NCBI GenBank assembly: GCA_016840825.1
Contig: JAEORN010000244.1
Location: 1 to 50,106, forward strand
Reading direction: 5' to 3'
DNA from: Candidatus Thorarchaeota archaeon
Lineage (GTDB): Archaea; Asgardarchaeota; Thorarchaeia; Thorarchaeales; Thorarchaeaceae
DNA: 50,106 bases
Each line of letters opens with the position of its first letter. Position 1 is the first letter of the stretch. The position numbers were made by a program, and so were the translations under genes. Shown in pieces: positions 7,760 through 15,439 of the stretch. The notes below the pieces were generated by a model, which was not told where the DNA came from, did not search any database, and worked only from the letters and a program-made list of their open reading frames with translations.

Positions 7760-9031
7760 TTAGACTGTGAAGCTGACTCCACAATTCTCACAACGAGCTC
7801 TGTCACCAATCACATGATCTCCAGGCAATGGAGCTCCGCAATTGGGGCAACGAGGTAGTTTCAGGATTCCTGCTGAATCACGAAGTTCTCTTCCAACTTG
7901 AGATGCATCCTTTGAAATGAACTCGCCTGTCGATTTATCAAAGGTACCAGATATCTCTCCTGCAGCAATCAGCTGGAGTGTTATATTTCGAACAGTATCG
8001 TCGTCCATCTCCAGTATCTCTGCCAATTCCATCATGGTAACTCTCGGATATGACTTCAAAGCTCCTTTGACTATGTCCTTTTGTGATGCGCCTATTACTT
8101 GTCTTCCAGTTCCAGGACTTGGACCTACTCGTGTGATTGTTGGTCCGGGTGTAACACCTGACTTCTTCCTACTACAGATAACACAAACCACAATAAGAAT
8201 TACAACAGCTGCAGCTCCTACAATAATCAAGACGGTAGTATCGTCTAATGGTCCTATAGGAGTAGCTCCCGAAGTATCAACATCAACTCCATATGATACA
8301 GTTACAGTATCATCCTGTCCAATAGCTGACCATACAAGATACCATACACCAGAGGTAGGAATTGTGAATGATGCTATTGACGATTGATGGTAGTTTTCTC
8401 GTAGACCATAGACATCTGCTGTGCCTCCATCATACCAAATGTCGAAGTTATCTTCATCACATATGAAGAAGTCTACGCCATCGGTTGAGAAGAATGTCGA
8501 GAAATGACCTGATACCACTGTTCCAGCATCCATGTTCCCTGATAGTGTCAAGTACTCGTCATTTTCGAGAATCTCTCCATATACAGTATAATCATAACTA
8601 CTTGCAGCATAGTATGGAGTGTTATCATCATTAATATCAACGCCAGCATCAAAAGTTATGGTTTCAGTATCATCATTATAGAACACTAGATACCAAGTAT
8701 CTGTATATGGTACGGCAAGCGACCAGTAGTATCCATGCATATTATTTCCTTGTTCATAGACATCTGCTGACCCTCCAGTAGACCAACTACTGTATCCAGT
8801 TGAATTTGCAATAAAGAAATCAAGTCCTTGACCTTCGTCCGAAGTTTCAAAATATCCTGAGACTTCATCTCCTGAAGTAAGGTCTAGATCAAGGAATAAC
8901 CAATCATCTACCTCAACAACTTCATCAGTATATTCCCCATCAAATGGGAGTGCTGTAGCGTGTCCCGTTTTGTATGAAACCAATGGCATCAATATCAAGG
9001 CACACAACAGAATGAATTGCAGTTTTCTCAC
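7760..9031 (-). CDS. Receptor-like membrane protein: duplicated ectodomain, one TM, PCI-like winged helix, zinc ribbon
   Basis: A 423-residue protein. A signal peptide (residues 1 to about 25) leads to two similar beta-rich ectodomains of about 120 residues each, with matching landmarks (LDFFIANS/VDFFICDE, GGSADVYE/GGTADVYG, DTWYLVFY/GVWYLVWS). They resemble bacterial and archaeal pre-peptidase-type sandwiches. One transmembrane helix follows at about 264-289. The cytosolic part holds a winged helix (about 314-374, MMELAEILEMDDDTVRNITLQ) close to the PCI/COP9 winged helix, then a zinc ribbon (CPNCGAPL...CENCG). The start is GTG, with GGAGGT 10 bases upstream and a TATA box near 9078. Extracellular sensing coupled to a cytosolic protein- or nucleic-acid-binding tail is inferred. 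Confidence 0.75.
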   Translation of the reverse strand: MRKLQFILLCALILMPLVSYKTGHATALPFDGEYTDEVVEVDDWLFLDLDLTSGDEVSGYFETSDEGQGLDFFIANSTGYSSWSTGGSADVYEQGNNMHGYYWSLAVPYTDTWYLVFYNDDTETITFDAGVDINDDNTPYYAASSYDYTVYGEILENDEYLTLSGNMDAGTVVSGHFSTFFSTDGVDFFICDEDNFDIWYDGGTADVYGLRENYHQSSIASFTIPTSGVWYLVWSAIGQDDTVTVSYGVDVDTSGATPIGPLDDTTVLIIVGAAAVVILIVVCVICSRKKSGVTPGPTITRVGPSPGTGRQVIGASQKDIVKGALKSYPRVTMMELAEILEMDDDTVRNITLQLIAAGEISGTFDKSTGEFISKDASQVGRELRDSAGILKLPRCPNCGAPLPGDHVIGDRARCENCGVSFTV

Positions 9032-9122
9032 GTGCTAACTACCTCCGATTGCTAGAACATAGAATCGAACCTACACTATGATATACTTTGTCTTGATATG
9101 TATTTGGTCTGCTTACAAGTTG

Positions 9123-9130
9123 TTTATATC
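9123..9130 (+). promoter_or_regulatory. TATA box of the symporter gene
   Basis: TTTATATC lies about 40 bases ahead of the ATG at 9167, inside the open upstream extension of the frame. This supports the shorter start. Confidence 0.4.
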
Positions 9131-9166
9131 TCGCCTTGTATCCAATGGATTATTGGTGCACCCAAG

Positions 9167-10483
9167 ATGAGACTTCTATCTAAGATTGGCTACAGCTCTG
9201 GAAGTATAACTGCTGCATTGCCACAATATGCAATCCAGACCTATCTCTTCTTTTACTATACTGTCAATCTTCACATGAATGAATTCTGGTTAGCTTCAGC
9301 ACTCACAATCTGGTCGATTTGGAATGCTGTAAATGATCCGATATTTGGATATCTTTCAGATAGAACTCGGACAAGATGGGGCAGACGAATCCCGTGGATT
9401 GCCATCTTCGCGCTTCCTTTGGCAATCTCCACATTTCTTGTCTTCGGCCCACCTGGCGATGCGTTATCATTAGGCGACTTCTATCTGTTCATCTGGTTGA
9501 CAGCTACTATCATTTTCTATGATACATGTTATACGATTGTTGTCTTGAATTGGACCGCTCTATTTCCTGAGATGTTTACTAGTAATAAGGAAAGGTCTCA
9601 AGTTTCTGTTTTACGGCAAGTTTTCTCTATCTTTGGGTTGATAGCAGGAACGGCAGCACCGGCAATACTTGCAGTTCTCTTAGGGTGGCCATTAGTAGGT
9701 TTAGCAATTGGAATAACTTCAACACTGTTCGCATTTCTTTCTCTTACAGGATCAAAGGAAAAAGAAGAGTTCCGACTTGAACAAACATTGCCAATTATTG
9801 AGGGTATGAAGCACACATTCACCAATAGAGCATTCGTTATCTTTGTACTGTACAACTTTTGTGTGCAGTATGTCATTGCTGTTGTAATCGGAGCATTACC
9901 TTTCTATGCTACATATATCCTGGGTAGTGATGTCACGCTTCTTTTCCTGATACTATTCGTTGTAGCGCTTCCTGTGTTCCTACTATGGAACAAGATGAAT
10001 GTTGTAAAAGGTCCCCGTACAACCTCCATCATCACTATGCTTTGGGTAGGCTTTGCTTTGATAGGGATGCTGTTGGTTCCTGACTATTCACTTGCTTTAG
10101 TTGTAGTAGCAATTGCGGGAGCTGGAGTGGGTGGTTTCATGATACAGCCAGATATTCTCATAGCATTCTCGATCGATTCAGACGAATTAGAGACAGGGAA
10201 GCGTCGTGAAGGTGCATATTTCGGTTTCAATGCATTCATAATGCGTTTCGCTGTAGTAGTGCAAGCTTGGACTTATGCTGTCCTTCTATATTCGTCTGGC
10301 TTTGATGAAAATCTCACAACTCAACCCGCAGAAGCCCTCTTTGGATTGAGGCTTTTAGTATCGATTATACCATTCATTGCAATAGTAATCGGTGCAATCA
10401 TAATCTCCAGATATCCGTTCCATGGGGATTCCTTAGAGGAACTTCAAAGAAAGATTGATGAATTACATAGAACGACTGAATAG
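9167..10483 (+). CDS. GPH-family (MelB-like) sugar:cation symporter, MFS fold
   Basis: A 438-residue integral membrane protein with about 12 predicted helices. The N-terminal GYSSGSI motif and NDPIFGYLSDRTRTRWGRRIPWI loop are hallmarks of the glycoside-pentoside-hexuronide:cation symporter family, which couples uptake of sugars or sugar acids to H+ or Na+. The substrate cannot be told. An in-frame ATG at 9098 is less likely because a TATA box sits between it and the ATG at 9167. Transcription is divergent from the receptor-like gene, with about 135 bases between. Confidence 0.85.
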   Translation: MRLLSKIGYSSGSITAALPQYAIQTYLFFYYTVNLHMNEFWLASALTIWSIWNAVNDPIFGYLSDRTRTRWGRRIPWIAIFALPLAISTFLVFGPPGDALSLGDFYLFIWLTATIIFYDTCYTIVVLNWTALFPEMFTSNKERSQVSVLRQVFSIFGLIAGTAAPAILAVLLGWPLVGLAIGITSTLFAFLSLTGSKEKEEFRLEQTLPIIEGMKHTFTNRAFVIFVLYNFCVQYVIAVVIGALPFYATYILGSDVTLLFLILFVVALPVFLLWNKMNVVKGPRTTSIITMLWVGFALIGMLLVPDYSLALVVVAIAGAGVGGFMIQPDILIAFSIDSDELETGKRREGAYFGFNAFIMRFAVVVQAWTYAVLLYSSGFDENLTTQPAEALFGLRLLVSIIPFIAIVIGAIIISRYPFHGDSLEELQRKIDELHRTTE

Positions 10484-10492
10484 AATCGCCAA

Positions 10493-10517
10493 ATGGCTCT
10501 TCAATACGAAGAGCCAT
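10493..10517. terminator. Bidirectional terminator hairpin
   Basis: ATGGCTCTTC-AATAC-GAAGAGCCAT is a perfect 10-bp stem with a 5-base loop. It fills the gap between the convergent symporter and PRC-barrel genes. Confidence 0.55.
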
Positions 10518-11177
10518 CTATAGTGGCCGCTGAGTGAATAATCTTACTCTGGAAACGTCTCTATGCACCATAATATCGGATCTGGCCTTTTTAGCTGTAG
10601 CCATTTTTATCTCCTCTTCCATTGTTAGAGACAAATCTTCTTTTCCAACATTCAAGTAGATTTTATCACTTACTTTCTCAATGGCCTCACTAGGTACTAT
10701 GATGTCTACGTCCTTCTTGAAACCTATCGCTTCAAGCTTCTCCTCAAAAAAGCCGCCCCCGACTATAAGAGATGCAGATCCATCCTTATCAAAGTCAACA
10801 TCAACAGCTTTTCCAACTTTCTCTCCTTCTTTATCGATAATCTCAAGCTTCTCAAGCTTGGATAGTCGTATCTCGTCTTTACCGATTGAATCCTTGTCTT
10901 TTGTGGTTTTGAGAGAGTTCCTATCTGTTGTTAGCTGAATCTTTTCACCCAGTTTCTTTATCATAGATGCATCGAATATCGGATCAACATCCTTCTTGAC
11001 ACGAAGAACCTCTAGAAGCTCCTCTGAAATTGGGCCTGATAATACGAACTTTGTAAGTTTCAACCTATCATCAAATTTGAAAACCAAATCTCCAATATGT
11101 CCAATCTTCTTCCCAGATAAATCGAGTACATCTGCTTTCTTTAGATGTTTACAACAGATTGATTGATTAATCTCCAT
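10518..11177 (-). CDS. Protein with two PRC-barrel domains
   Basis: About 219 residues. Two PRC-barrel units are seen: residues about 10-85 (ADVLDLSGKKIGHIGDLVFKF) and about 108-180 (LEIIDKEGEKVGKAVDVDFD). Each is a small beta barrel found in RNA-processing proteins and in archaeal cell-division proteins such as CdpB. A basic tail follows. A GTG three codons upstream is open, but GGTGA is well placed for the ATG at 11177. Involvement in division or membrane association is possible from family knowledge, not shown here. Confidence 0.75.
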   Translation of the reverse strand: MEINQSICCKHLKKADVLDLSGKKIGHIGDLVFKFDDRLKLTKFVLSGPISEELLEVLRVKKDVDPIFDASMIKKLGEKIQLTTDRNSLKTTKDKDSIGKDEIRLSKLEKLEIIDKEGEKVGKAVDVDFDKDGSASLIVGGGFFEEKLEAIGFKKDVDIIVPSEAIEKVSDKIYLNVGKEDLSLTMEEEIKMATAKKARSDIMVHRDVSRVRLFTQRPL

Positions 11178-11274
11178 AAGCTTCACCCATTAACGATGGT
11201 TATGCACTTCATCAATTTAACCTTTACAGTTTGGTCGTGGCAAAATCTAAGTAGCCTCACTTAATCTCATAATT

Positions 11275-12057
11275 ATGACTCTCCCTGGATTGACTAAGGA
11301 CCAAATGGTTTCTGTTGACAGAATAATGATAGAGGAACTTGAAGTTCCAGTCGAATTGATGATGGAACATGCTGGCTCAAACCTTGCACGTCTTGCTGTC
11401 AAGTGCACAAATGATGGAAGCAACAAATTCAGAATCATAGTGGGTTCAGGTAACAATGGTGCTGGGGGTATGGTTGCTGCACGTAGACTTGTTGCTTGGG
11501 GATATAATGTTGAGGTCTACGCACCAAGAGGAGTCATATCCTTTCGACGTGTACCTGCAGGACAGTATGCTAGACTCAGGTCTCTCGGTGTTTCAGTCTT
11601 CAATGGGTTGCCTTCCGACTCTGACTTATCCGATATCATAGTGGATGCATATCTCGGATATGGATTCGTATCAAGAGAGGACATGATTACTGACCAAGTG
11701 TTCAACTATTTGTCCAATAGTAAATGCACTGTTTGTCTTGATGTACCCTCTGGCTTTGATATAGATACAGGCGAAGGACAAGAGGGTTTTAAGCCAAAAT
11801 CAACACTGACTATTGCATTTGCTAAAGAAGGTCTCTTGCGTGCATATCCCATATTGACTGGAGATCTCTATGTTTGTGATATCGGTGTTCCAATTGAGTT
11901 GTATCGTTCGAGGGTCGATTTCAAGTGGACTAAACCATACTCTCCTGAATCACTATTGCAGCTTGTAGATGTCTTTCAAAGGAATTCGATGGCCAAAGTT
12001 GAAGTTGTCAGAGAAGACGAGAAATTTGGTTGGATGCCCAGTTTTGTTTCAATTTGA
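11275..12057 (+). CDS. NAD(P)H-hydrate epimerase (YjeF N-terminal domain)
   Basis: A 260-residue stand-alone YjeF_N domain. Visible are the Rossmann-like GSGNNGAGGMVAARRL loop, the metal and substrate residues in DAYLGYGF, and DVPSGFDIDTGEG. The enzyme interconverts R and S forms of hydrated NAD(P)H so that a dehydratase can repair them. In many archaea epimerase and dehydratase are fused; here the dehydratase half is absent and not seen elsewhere in the window. The C-terminal 40 residues after the domain are unassigned. A hairpin spans the stop codon. Confidence 0.88.
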   Translation: MTLPGLTKDQMVSVDRIMIEELEVPVELMMEHAGSNLARLAVKCTNDGSNKFRIIVGSGNNGAGGMVAARRLVAWGYNVEVYAPRGVISFRRVPAGQYARLRSLGVSVFNGLPSDSDLSDIIVDAYLGYGFVSREDMITDQVFNYLSNSKCTVCLDVPSGFDIDTGEGQEGFKPKSTLTIAFAKEGLLRAYPILTGDLYVCDIGVPIELYRSRVDFKWTKPYSPESLLQLVDVFQRNSMAKVEVVREDEKFGWMPSFVSI

Positions 12058-12065
12058 AACAAAAT
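12041..12065 (+). terminator. Inverted repeat spanning the epimerase stop codon
   Basis: TTTTGTTTCAA and TTGAAACAAAA are perfect 11-base arms separated by one base, and the TGA stop is inside the second arm. AT-rich and without a T tract: a terminator or mRNA-stabilising hairpin is possible. Confidence 0.35.
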
Positions 12066-12138
12066 TCAGAGAACATGCACGAAATCATACAGGTCGCAGC
12101 CAATAATGACTTATATTCATTCATGCATATATAGAGGT

Positions 12139-12426
12139 ATGAGCGGGAAAGACAAACCCTTTGAAAGGATGGTTTCGTTCTTAGTCGATACCTATGGCAT
12201 GTCGCGTCAAGGCGCAGAGAAACTAGTAGTCCAAAGCTCAGAGGCCATCTATACAACTCGTGAGCAGATTAAGTACAGAAATCTACTCGAGAAGCTCTTA
12301 CAGGAGAAGAGTTGGGATGAGGCACGAGTAGAAGCTTGCAAGGCTGTCATCGATAATAATCCTACTTGGGAAATGATTGCAGAAGATGCTCACAGGTACC
12401 AGCTCTCGGGACGCACCTTCGTCTAA
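12139..12426 (+). CDS. Hypothetical helical protein, 95 residues
   Basis: No family recognised. The protein is predicted helical; the N-terminal part (FLVDTYGMSRQGAEKLVVQSSEAIY) resembles a short helical bundle. The open frame begins 11 codons earlier, but the ATG at 12139 has GAGGT immediately upstream and TATA-like sequence (CTTATATTC) about 25-30 bases ahead. The gene stands alone between the epimerase and carbonic-anhydrase-like genes on the same strand. Confidence 0.6.
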   Translation: MSGKDKPFERMVSFLVDTYGMSRQGAEKLVVQSSEAIYTTREQIKYRNLLEKLLQEKSWDEARVEACKAVIDNNPTWEMIAEDAHRYQLSGRTFV

Positions 12427-12531
12427 GAGATTATACATGATATGAACCGACGACCCGAATTACAAGGTGCGTCAGGTTTTTGTGTTCTCCAAGGTAGATG
12501 ATATCAGGTATAGAGAGAAGTGTAGAGTATT

Positions 12532-13554
12532 ATGATTCGCAAGATTACAGAGCTTTCAGCAAAACTTGCAGAAGATAGCAAACAGGATCCAGAATTGACT
12601 GATAAAAGAGTCAAAGCTGCTAAAGGTCAGGCTCCTCGTTTCCTGATAGTATCGCCAATTCATCGAAGCTCTCAAAATCTTCAGCTCTTCAGATTCGGTC
12701 AAGGTGATGCATTTCATGCAACTCGCGTTTCGGATCATATCCTACCGGTACCTGAATCTTCACCTTTTCTATTCGCAGGGCCAACTGCATATAACAGGCA
12801 ATTCCCAAAGGAAACAGGAATAATCATTACATTTGACATGGAGGAAACTGGCTCTGTTGTTAGGGGTTCCATTGAGAATCTTGCTCAACACCCTGACCTC
12901 AACGAGATTCCGATACTTGCATTTAGAGTAGATTATCTGAAGGGTGATGCCCGACTAGTTGCTCACGGATTTGACCGTGCATATGAGCTTGAAAACTACA
13001 TCCTGAAAAGAATCTCAAAGCCCGATTATCTTGATAGTGACACACTTGTGGTAATCTGCTCTGACTCTAGAGTCGCTCCTCCAGTTACTCCAAATGGTGT
13101 ACCCATGGCGATACAGACCTTAGGCGCCCATGTTCCTGCATATAATGAGGAATTGGAAGAATCCGTTCAGCTAAATGAATTCTTTCAGGACTGGCTGTCC
13201 AAGGAAACTGTAGAGCGACGGATAATTGTAGTAGTTCATGGTAACTTTGAAGGAGAAGGACCATCATGTGGAGCTGGTTTGGTTTCTCTGGATACCCAAA
13301 GTGTGAATGGTATGTATCTACGACCTGTCATCGAGCAAATTGAACGTGATGCAAAAAAATACGAACCCACAGCTGTGGATAGCGCTGAGGATAGGGTAGT
13401 TTCTATTGGTAATGCGACACTTGATAATATTAGATCATATCCCTCTATCACTGAAGCGCTTGAAAAGGGATTATTGCATAGCGAATTCATGCGTGTTCTA
13501 AAAATGGATACCATAACAAATGTGATTTCGCCTTACGAGATTGAGCCTCTATAA
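12532..13554 (+). CDS. Beta-carbonic-anhydrase-like protein with a rearranged metal site
   Basis: The 340-residue protein keeps the beta-carbonic-anhydrase core. C176, D178 and R180 (VVICSDSRVAPP) match the family's Cys ligand and Asp-Arg dyad, followed by IQTLGAHVP, which parallels the usual RNAGNxVP. The second zinc half-site normally reads GHxxCG; here H236 (VVVHGN) and C246 (PSCGAG) are ten residues apart instead of three. An N-terminal extension of about 150 residues precedes the core, and the family is usually near 200 residues long. It may be a divergent CO2/bicarbonate enzyme, or a relative with a different substrate, as known for CS2 and COS hydrolases. The stop overlaps the convergent nuclease gene by six bases. 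Confidence 0.65.
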   Translation: MIRKITELSAKLAEDSKQDPELTDKRVKAAKGQAPRFLIVSPIHRSSQNLQLFRFGQGDAFHATRVSDHILPVPESSPFLFAGPTAYNRQFPKETGIIITFDMEETGSVVRGSIENLAQHPDLNEIPILAFRVDYLKGDARLVAHGFDRAYELENYILKRISKPDYLDSDTLVVICSDSRVAPPVTPNGVPMAIQTLGAHVPAYNEELEESVQLNEFFQDWLSKETVERRIIVVVHGNFEGEGPSCGAGLVSLDTQSVNGMYLRPVIEQIERDAKKYEPTAVDSAEDRVVSIGNATLDNIRSYPSITEALEKGLLHSEFMRVLKMDTITNVISPYEIEPL

Positions 13555-14229
13555 TTTCGATTGATACTCTGTGGCATCAAAACTTCCATTATAGGAGAGG
13601 ATAAAATCCTCATATCTTGTGAATTCGAGTAGGAATCCATTTAGTTTAAAGATTGGAACTACAGGTACGCCTTCGTGAATTTCTACGTCTTCAACTAGCC
13701 ACGTGACTACGATAGGGATTAGAGTGTAGGTCCCCGAAGAGATTGAAGGTATCTTCTGACTGAGTTTCACTAATTCTTTAGTTAAATGCTGTGTTCTTAT
13801 AGCCTGCTTGTTGACCGCTTCCTTGAGTGCTGATGATTTTCCTGCTCTCACTCCCCACATTTTGGCATCTATTGCAAGAACCGTCTTTCCCTTAACACCA
13901 ATTACATCAATTTCCATCCCTTCAACCAGATTATTGCCCCTTCTCCTGAAACTCTCAGTAAATCGATAGTCATTTTCCTGTAGAACCCGTGCGACAAAAC
14001 CTTCGAAGTCCTTCCAAGTGAGATGTTCAATAACTCTCTCTATTTGATTTCCTAAGGATATCGCAGCAAGTGCAATTTCTATCCGAAGCTCTCTATTCAG
14101 GGTATTCCCAAGTACACTGTGTATACCTAGATCAAATAGCAGTTCATGAATAGATTCTGAAATCTTTAGGCTGTTAGATTCTTTCGATAACTCAAGAATC
14201 TGTATCAATCTTTGACCTCTATCTATCAT
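13549..14229 (-). CDS. PD-(D/E)XK nuclease-like protein
   Basis: A 226-residue protein. The N-terminal third is helical. Residues 70-125 give a nuclease core: E76 in WKDFEGFVARVL, D108 in EGMEIDVIG, then D121-A-K123 in VLAIDAKMW, the D...DxK pattern of Mrr/RecB-like endonucleases. The arrangement matches archaeal restriction-endonuclease-like proteins of unknown role. No methyltransferase or helicase accompanies it, so a restriction system is not indicated; DNA repair is more likely. A symmetric TATA element 29 bases upstream suggests a leaderless mRNA. Confidence 0.72.
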   Translation of the reverse strand: MIDRGQRLIQILELSKESNSLKISESIHELLFDLGIHSVLGNTLNRELRIEIALAAISLGNQIERVIEHLTWKDFEGFVARVLQENDYRFTESFRRRGNNLVEGMEIDVIGVKGKTVLAIDAKMWGVRAGKSSALKEAVNKQAIRTQHLTKELVKLSQKIPSISSGTYTLIPIVVTWLVEDVEIHEGVPVVPIFKLNGFLLEFTRYEDFILSYNGSFDATEYQSKL

Positions 14230-14252
14230 CTTCTATCTTGTAAGCTCACGTT

Positions 14253-14261
14253 AGTTTATAA
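14253..14261. promoter_or_regulatory. Symmetric TATA element shared by divergent genes
   Basis: AGTTTATAACC holds a TATA-like core readable on both strands. It lies 29-31 bases from both the minus-strand start at 14229 and the plus-strand start at 14289, the spacing of an archaeal promoter for leaderless mRNAs. Confidence 0.45.
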
Positions 14262-14288
14262 CCTTCGATGTTGACTATCCGGTAGGTA

Positions 14289-14789
14289 ATGGAAATGTCA
14301 GAAACTGATGAGGGTTGGCGACGAGTACTTGCTGCATTTGATGAATGGATCTATTATGAAGGATCAGAATTCATGCCATGGACCGGCTATTTTACAATGG
14401 ACGGTTTGCAGAGCCTTACTCATCAAGAGCGATTAGGATGGCTGCACAATATGATTGACGAGATCATTCCTGGCCGTGTTGACAAATGCAAAGAAGCTGG
14501 TGTAGCTCTTGAAGATTTTCTTCCATTTATGCCTCATGGTGAAGCAATCGAAACTGTAAGATCGATGATTGATCTAAATCTGACGATTCAGGACCTGATG
14601 TTGCAAATGAGTGATACTCTTAGTAGAATGTTGGATGATTACAAGACCGATGGATTGGATGAGGTAGTTGTCCATTTAGAAACACTAGCCTTGATTGAAG
14701 AGGATATTCGGCATCACATGAGTCTCTATTCAAAGGGCTTTGGAAAGCTCAAGTCTCTTGGACTCGAGATGCCTGATGATTTTGATTAA
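14289..14789 (+). CDS. Hypothetical helical protein, 166 residues
   Basis: No known family. The N-terminal third holds aromatic-rich segments (WIYYEGSEFMPWTGYFTMDG), and the remainder is predicted to form long amphipathic helices ending in an acidic tail. It lacks Cys clusters and membrane segments. GGTAGG just precedes the ATG; a second Met two codons later is possible. It shares a promoter region with the divergent nuclease gene, which might indicate a joint role. Confidence 0.6.
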   Translation: MEMSETDEGWRRVLAAFDEWIYYEGSEFMPWTGYFTMDGLQSLTHQERLGWLHNMIDEIIPGRVDKCKEAGVALEDFLPFMPHGEAIETVRSMIDLNLTIQDLMLQMSDTLSRMLDDYKTDGLDEVVVHLETLALIEEDIRHHMSLYSKGFGKLKSLGLEMPDDFD

Positions 14790-14868
14790 TTTAGCGCCGC
14801 TGCGAATACTTAAGTACAAACTTTGTTTCTTTGAATTTGACCCAAAATAAAAAGAGGTGAAAAATGAA

Positions 14869-14973
14869 ATGGGTGTAGAAGCAACTGCATCAGAAACCCA
14901 TCGATGTCGGGTCAAATGTCCAGGTGAGTGCGAAATTACCAAACAAGGTGATGATGTTCTCAAGTGGGTCTAA
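14869..14973 (+). CDS. 34-residue Cys-rich ORF, probably the N-terminal part of the next gene
   Basis: The ORF has an excellent ribosome binding site (GAGGTGA, 8 bases before the ATG) and encodes a Cys-rich segment, C13xxxC17PGEC21, ending DDVLKWV. It stops at TAA 14971-14973 inside the following gene. One base further, the +1 frame continues KTCPMCEQTLYG, so together the two frames read as one zinc-ribbon (C..C..C..CPMC) in front of a winged helix. Either this is a true overlapping microprotein, a programmed +1 frameshift, or a one-base deletion in the gene or the assembly. Confidence 0.5.
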   Translation: MGVEATASETHRCRVKCPGECEITKQGDDVLKWV

Positions 14974-15334
14974 GACCTGCCCGATGTGTGAACAAACTCT
15001 CTATGGATCTTCTTTTAGGACTCTAGCTTCAGTATTCCTGAAGCTGGCAGAATCAAAGATGAATTCCACTCAGAAATCCGTATTAGCTCATAGTGTAAAT
15101 ATACTACGTTACCGGGAAGTATCTCTAACGACTTTAGCTGATATGGTTTCTAGAAAATCAGGAGTTGCATATAGTACAGTAAAATGGAACCTCCGTTCCT
15201 TGGTATCAATGGGTTTCCTAATTGGAGGCGATGTCAACAATCGGGGAGAACCTGCAAGATACACTGAGGAAGCTTTGATGCTCGTTGAGTATCTCGAAAG
15301 CATCGAATCTTTCGTATCAAAGCGACTCCGATAG
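14951..15334 (+). CDS. Winged-helix transcription regulator with partial zinc ribbon
   Basis: About 127 residues from ATG 14951 (GTG 14924 is an alternative). A CPMC half zinc site near the N terminus is followed by a helix and a winged helix (VSLTTLADMVSRKSGVAYST, then VKWNLRSLVSMGFL) with a wing GGDVNNRGEPARYT. This is the architecture of an archaeal DNA-binding regulator. No other Cys pair is present in this frame; the missing pair is encoded by the 34-residue ORF just upstream in another frame. AAGGTG abuts the ATG, too close for a normal start, which favours a joined reading of both frames. Confidence 0.7.
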   Translation: MMFSSGSKTCPMCEQTLYGSSFRTLASVFLKLAESKMNSTQKSVLAHSVNILRYREVSLTTLADMVSRKSGVAYSTVKWNLRSLVSMGFLIGGDVNNRGEPARYTEEALMLVEYLESIESFVSKRLR

Positions 15335-15356
15335 GATACGCCACGATTTTGAGGTG

Positions 15357-15439
15357 TTCGACAGGAAACAGGGTGCTTCCCTGAGCTCTCCGAACAATCT
15401 TTGTTTGTAGTGTTCAGGTCATTGCATCTTCCTGTCGAA
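15357..15439. other. Structured intergenic element (nested inverted repeats)
   Basis: TTCGACAGGAA (15357-15367) and TTCCTGTCGAA (15429-15439) are perfect 11-base arms. Between them lie CAGGG-TGCTT-CCCTG (15368-15382) and a GAACA...TGTTC pair flanked by CCTGA...TCAGG. The RNA could fold as a three-way junction on either strand. The outer right arm overlaps the last codons of the minus-strand gene. A bidirectional terminator is the simplest role. Confidence 0.4.

Noticed and set aside
7917..8387. 156-codon plus-strand frame
   Set aside because: It is antisense to the receptor-like gene, whose domains are convincing.
9098..9166. Extended N terminus of the symporter
   Set aside because: A TATA box lies inside it and the family starts at the later Met.
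12427..12531. Possible tRNA or small RNA between genes
   Set aside because: No cloverleaf, T-arm or C/D box pattern was seen here or in the other gaps.
13549..14229. Restriction-modification system
   Set aside because: No methyltransferase or specificity gene is nearby; only a nuclease-like domain is present.
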